Shown here in pieces: positions 60,978 to 64,000 of a stretch of 64,000 nucleotides of DNA. The notes beneath the pieces are model-generated. The model was not told the DNA's origin. It saw nothing but the letters and a program-made list of their open reading frames with translations, and searched no databases. Position numbers and translations under genes: made by a program. How positions within the stretch are numbered: the stretch's first letter is position 1; every line of letters starts with the position of its first letter. Origin of the DNA: Variovorax boronicumulans (GTDB taxonomy: Bacteria; Pseudomonadota; Gammaproteobacteria; Burkholderiales; Burkholderiaceae_C); the NCBI RefSeq assembly GCF_019352895.1, contig NZ_JAAAFX010000009.1:700764-764763 (forward strand), written 5' to 3'.

Positions 60978-61460
60978 TCAAAGAACCCGCAGCACTTCAA
61001 ACTGCTGCCGGATGGGAGCGACCTGAATCGACACCTCATCACCCTCGCACTTGCCCAGCATTGCACGACCCAGAGGGGCTCCGCTGCTGATGACCTGGAC
61101 AAGCTGAGCGCCGCTGACCAACTGCATGCTGCCCCCATCCGGGCCGAGAAAGAGCTGTTGCTGCTTGTCGTCGGCGTCGACCAGGCAGACCAGCGATCCG
61201 AGCTGTATGCCTTGGAAGGGGTCGTAGGGACGCGGGTGGAATCGGCGCCAATTGACCATCGCCTGGCGTATGGCTTCGGCGCGCCGAGCCTGGCCGGTGG
61301 CCAGGTAGGCGGCTTCGAGTCCCAATGTGTCGTATTTGTTTTCGGCGATGTTTTCTTCGTGAGTCGCCGTTTCATGGGCTGCCTGCACGGCTTGCTCGAC
61401 TTGCAGCAGGTCTTCGGCGAGACGTTCCAGCACCTGTCGTTGCAGCAAGAATTTATCCAT
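60978..61460 (-). CDS. GreA/GreB C-terminal domain protein
   Basis: A 160-residue protein with an N-terminal helical region ('LLQRQVLERLAEDLLQVEQA' to 'EENIAENKYDTLGLEAAYLA', about residues 5-55) that is probably an antiparallel coiled coil. The C-terminal domain is of the Gre factor type ('LGSLVCLVDADDKQQQLF', 'VISSGAPLGRAMLGKCEGDE'). Gre factors enter the RNA polymerase secondary channel and rescue stalled complexes. The coiled-coil tip acids typical of GreA/GreB (two adjacent acidic residues in the loop) may be replaced by 'THEENIAEN'. No strong ribosome-binding site precedes ATG 61460. Confidence 0.8.
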   Translation of the reverse strand: MDKFLLQRQVLERLAEDLLQVEQAVQAAHETATHEENIAENKYDTLGLEAAYLATGQARRAEAIRQAMVNWRRFHPRPYDPFQGIQLGSLVCLVDADDKQQQLFLGPDGGSMQLVSGAQLVQVISSGAPLGRAMLGKCEGDEVSIQVAPIRQQFEVLRVL

Positions 61461-61993
61461 GACAAAAGGTCGGCATCTCGAACACGCGGGGGGTAGGTTT
61501 GATTATGAAGGGCTCCAGAACCCTTCGATGTTTCTGTTGGCTGCAGCTTGGCTTCAGCCATGGGCCCGCCGCAGCCGATCGATGCCTGATCCGTCGCAGT
61601 TGCGTCAGGTCCGCAGAACGCGGGCGCTTGCCACTCGAAGGTTTCTGGCGTTGAGCCGGATGTACTGCTCCTCGGGATACTCGTCCACGAAGCCGTAGTT
61701 GTGCAGGCGCCGTGGAAGTCAGCTCCCGCCGAACGCCGACCGATCTCTAAATCAGCGGACGCGCCGAGGTCGGAAGCTCGAAGACATGCATTTCCTTCCA
61801 TTGCCCCGTGGAGTTCTCAAGCAGAACCACTGACGTGCATCTTGCATGGGCATGGTGAGAAAAGAACTGGGTCGTCGGGCTGAACAACTGCATCCGTCCG
61901 CATTGTGGCGGTGGCGGCGACTGTCCGGTCCTGGCAGCCAGCCGCTGGCGGATGCTCCAGCCACCTCCAACGGAAAACGCGAACATCAGCCGT
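61461..61993. other. Spacer with a possible gene fragment
   Basis: This 533-base spacer has no full gene. On the minus strand, 61605-61718 encodes 37 residues that look protein-like ('LHNYGFVDEYPEEQYIRLNA' followed by RNLRVASARVLRT and a stop) with normal codon use, but with a stop codon just upstream. It may be the 3' end of a lost gene. I cannot name the family. Confidence 0.35.
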
Positions 61994-62677
61994 TCAAACG
62001 GAGAGGTGCGACTGGAGGAAACGCGGCACCGGCCGACCCTGTGAAGCCAGGAAGTTCATCATCGGTCCGACCACCTTGCGCACCGCGGCGCGCTGGCCGA
62101 CGCGTTCACGCCAGGCGACGAGGCGCGGCGTGGCGTCGGTCATGCCGGCGCCTTTGCGGTCCGCGAACACGTGGGCCATGTACAGGGCGATGTCGGCGTA
62201 CGAGTAGTCGCCCGCGAGGTGGTCCTGCTCGGCGAGCAGCCCATCCATGGCCTCGTAGTGCCGCGCGCAAGCCGCACAGGCGGCCATGGCGGCGGGGCTT
62301 TGCATCGCTTCCTGCAGGCCGAAGAGCCGAACGACGTTCGGAAAGAAGACCTCGTCGGACAGGTGCTCTAACTGGCGTGCCTTTGCACGCGCCGCCGCGC
62401 CGCTGGGCCAGAGGGCAGGGTGCGGCTTCAGGTCCTCGAAGTACTCGGAGATCTGCGTCGAGTCGAAGAGCTCGACGGCACCGTGGATCAGCACCGGCAC
62501 CTGCTGCTTGGGGTTGATGCGCAGCACCTCGGGGTGGCGCGGCGCGTAGCGGTCGTCACGGTCGAAGGGCACCATCACGCGCTCGAATGCCAGCCCTTTT
62601 TCGAGCGCCGCGATCTCGGCCTTGGCGCCGAACATGCTGAGCGGGCCGGTCAACAATCGCATGGGGTCGGATGTCAT
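61994..62677 (-). CDS. Glutathione S-transferase family protein
   Basis: A 227-residue GST. The N-terminal thioredoxin-fold domain has 'LTGPLSMFGAKAEIAALEKG', with Ser as the likely activating residue, and the glutathione-binding 'KQQVPVLIHGAVELFDST' (cis-Pro in VPV). The all-helical C-terminal domain has 'GLLAEQDHLAGDYSYADIAL', the N-cap motif. ATG 62677 is assigned; an in-frame ATG at 62662 is equally possible because neither has a clear ribosome-binding site. It likely conjugates or reduces electrophilic metabolites; the substrate is unknown. Confidence 0.9.
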   Translation of the reverse strand: MTSDPMRLLTGPLSMFGAKAEIAALEKGLAFERVMVPFDRDDRYAPRHPEVLRINPKQQVPVLIHGAVELFDSTQISEYFEDLKPHPALWPSGAAARAKARQLEHLSDEVFFPNVVRLFGLQEAMQSPAAMAACAACARHYEAMDGLLAEQDHLAGDYSYADIALYMAHVFADRKGAGMTDATPRLVAWRERVGQRAAVRKVVGPMMNFLASQGRPVPRFLQSHLSV

Positions 62678-63110
62678 CGAGTCGTCGTGCCGTGAGGCAA
62701 GGAAAGCGTGGCTGCCGGATCGTATCCGAGCGACGCGCGCGCACGGGCCGGTGTGGAGGAGGCCATCGGCCGCGCCTTCGGCGCCGTGGCCGAGCACCGG
62801 CTATTGGCCGACTGCAGTCGAAGGGAGACGGGCGCCGCGGGTCCTCGTGCCGTCATGCACCCCACCGCTGCGAACGTCGGCCATCGGCGGGTGTCCTCAC
62901 GCGCAATGGCATCGCACGCGCGTCGGCCCGGCGCGTTACGTGCAATGGGGCGTCTGGCGCATCCATCTGGACCCGGCGGGTGGGTGCGCTCGGAATGCGT
63001 TTGAGCTGCCGGGGGTCGGGGCAGGACGTGCCGCTTGCTGGCCGTCCCGATTCGTGGCACAAGCTGACGTGTGACCTGACCTGACCTGACCTTGATGAGG
63101 AAAACCAACC
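62678..63110. other. Divergent spacer; no gene seen
   Basis: A 433-base spacer between the GST gene and the dienelactone-hydrolase-family gene. Several frames are open because of high GC, but none shows a domain, signal or ribosome-binding site. Its 3' end holds a four-copy GACCT repeat directly upstream of the hydrolase start. Confidence 0.4.
63073..63092 (+). repeat. (GACCT)4 tandem repeat
   Basis: Four perfect GACCT units end 18 bases before the start codon of the hydrolase gene, with TGAGGA between. A change in unit number would alter the leader without touching the coding frame. Confidence 0.8.
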
Positions 63111-63953
63111 ATGTGTGATCTGGACGACCGGGAAGAGCTCAAGAAGTACACCCGCCGCGACTTCGGTGCATTGGCCGCATCCGCCGGCCTGCTGACGGCG
63201 TTGCCCGTCGTGGCCAACGCGGTGGCGGTGGCCGAACGCGAGGTGACCATCACCACCGCCGATGGCATCTGCGACGCCTACTTTGTCGCGCCGACATCGG
63301 GCCCGGCGCCCGGCGTGCTGGTATGGCCCGACGTGTTCGGCCTTCGCCCGGCCTTCAGGCAGATGGGGCGGCGGCTGGCCGAATCGGGCTACAGCGTGCT
63401 GGTAGTGAACCCCTTCTACCGGCAGAAGAAGGCGCCCACCGCGGCGCAGGGCGGCCAGACGCCCATCGCCGAGGTGATGCCGCTGATGCAGGCCCTGACG
63501 CCGGCCATGCACCTGAGCGACGGCAAGGCCTTCGTGGCCTGGCTCGATGCCCAACGCGAGGTGGACAAGGCGCGCAAGCTGGGGACCACCGGCTATTGCA
63601 TGGGGGGCCCGATCGCGGTGCGCACGGCCACCGTGGCGCCCGAGCGCGTGGGCGCCGTCGGCACCTTCCACGGCGCCGCCATGGTGACTGCAGCGCCCGA
63701 CAGCCCCCATCGCCTGGTGGGCCAAACGAAGGCGCGCTACCTGGTGGCCGTGGCCGAGAACGACGACAAGAAGGACCCCGAAGCCAAGCTCACGCTGCGC
63801 GCCGCCTTCGAGAGCGCGAAGCTGCCCGCCGAGGTGGAGGTGTATCCCGCAGCGCACGGCTGGTGCCCGCCCGACACCCAGGTCTACGACGCGGCCCAAT
63901 CCGAACGCGCCTGGGCGCGCCTGCTGTCGACCTTCGGCACGGCACTGGCCTGA
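63111..63953 (+). CDS. Exported dienelactone hydrolase family protein
   Basis: A 280-residue alpha/beta hydrolase. The N-terminus has a Tat-like signal ('YTRRDFGALAASAGLLTAL', residues 13-31). The catalytic triad of the family is visible: Cys163 in 'GYCMGG', Asp in 'VAENDDKKD' and His in 'YPAAHGWCPP'. 'VLVWPDVFGLRPAFRQMGRR' contains the conserved oxyanion-side residues. Cytoplasmic dienelactone hydrolases act in chlorocatechol degradation; the exported group has unknown substrates. TGAGGA precedes the ATG. The gene lies at the end of the window and is complete. Confidence 0.92.
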   Translation: MCDLDDREELKKYTRRDFGALAASAGLLTALPVVANAVAVAEREVTITTADGICDAYFVAPTSGPAPGVLVWPDVFGLRPAFRQMGRRLAESGYSVLVVNPFYRQKKAPTAAQGGQTPIAEVMPLMQALTPAMHLSDGKAFVAWLDAQREVDKARKLGTTGYCMGGPIAVRTATVAPERVGAVGTFHGAAMVTAAPDSPHRLVGQTKARYLVAVAENDDKKDPEAKLTLRAAFESAKLPAEVEVYPAAHGWCPPDTQVYDAAQSERAWARLLSTFGTALA

Positions 63954-64000
63954 TCGCGGCCTTTCCACGCGACCCGGCGTCGACGTGGATGCTGCGGCGT

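Noticed and set aside
62678..63110. Short genes in the spacer before the dienelactone-hydrolase-family gene
   Set aside because: Several frames are open on both strands because of GC content; none has a start signal, a domain or a consistent coding bias.

Overview
The window looks like chromosome of a high-GC betaproteobacterium of the Comamonadaceae (Variovorax, Acidovorax and relatives). The evidence is inference from content: almost all codons end in G or C, there are many TctC/Bug-type solute receptors, there are acyl-CoA gene sets with dedicated receptors, and there are short GC-rich intergenic palindromes. I recognised no rRNA, tRNA, CRISPR array, integrase or complete insertion sequence.

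Layout. 1-10.7 kb: acyl-CoA metabolism. It holds the end of an ABC amino-acid-type receptor, a PaaG-like crotonase, an APH-fold kinase, an AraC regulator, an exported metallo-beta-lactamase-fold enzyme, an AMP-forming acyl-CoA synthetase, and two Bug receptors flanking an NDP-forming acyl-CoA ligase that carries a one-base frameshift. 10.7-12 kb: two hypothetical genes. 12.1-16.1 kb: a three-gene periplasmic sugar/alcohol dehydrogenase (Tat-exported small subunit, GMC flavoprotein, triheme cytochrome c). 16.1-22.1 kb: an atypical, more AT-rich insert. It has a palindromic repeat and a decayed Bug receptor gene at its left edge, then an OLD-family ATPase/TOPRIM protein and a Rad3/DinG-like superfamily 2 helicase. 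This pair is the best candidate for an undescribed (defence-like) system. 22.1-33.7 kb: a second acyl-CoA locus. An eight-gene minus-strand operon (two acyl-CoA dehydrogenases, CoA transferase, nitroreductase, two hot-dog dehydratases, two Bug receptors) diverges from two ABC receptors and a fatty acyl-CoA synthetase. 33.9-39.6 kb: a c-di-GMP signalling pair, several small orphan proteins and an Hsp15-like S4 protein.

39.6-51.8 kb: two tripartite tricarboxylate transport loci. The first is a complete tctDE-tctCBA set. The second has its own two-component pair and tctBA but no local receptor. Between them lies a siderophore-type TonB receptor gene broken by one in-frame stop. 51.9-58.5 kb: a TetR-controlled RND efflux operon (tetR, outer-membrane factor, adaptor, pump). 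58.7-64 kb: a divergent LysR/aldo-keto reductase pair, a Gre-domain protein, a glutathione S-transferase and an exported dienelactone-hydrolase-family protein, with long spacers that hold no convincing gene.

Working picture: a metabolically versatile soil or plant-type bacterium. It imports organic acids through Bug/TctAB and ABC receptors and degrades them as CoA thioesters. Five intact Bug receptors and one remnant, for only two TctAB membrane units, suggest that several receptors share or have changed partners. Three lesions (ligase frameshift, receptor stop codon, decayed tctC) point to ongoing gene loss or, for the first two, possible sequence errors.
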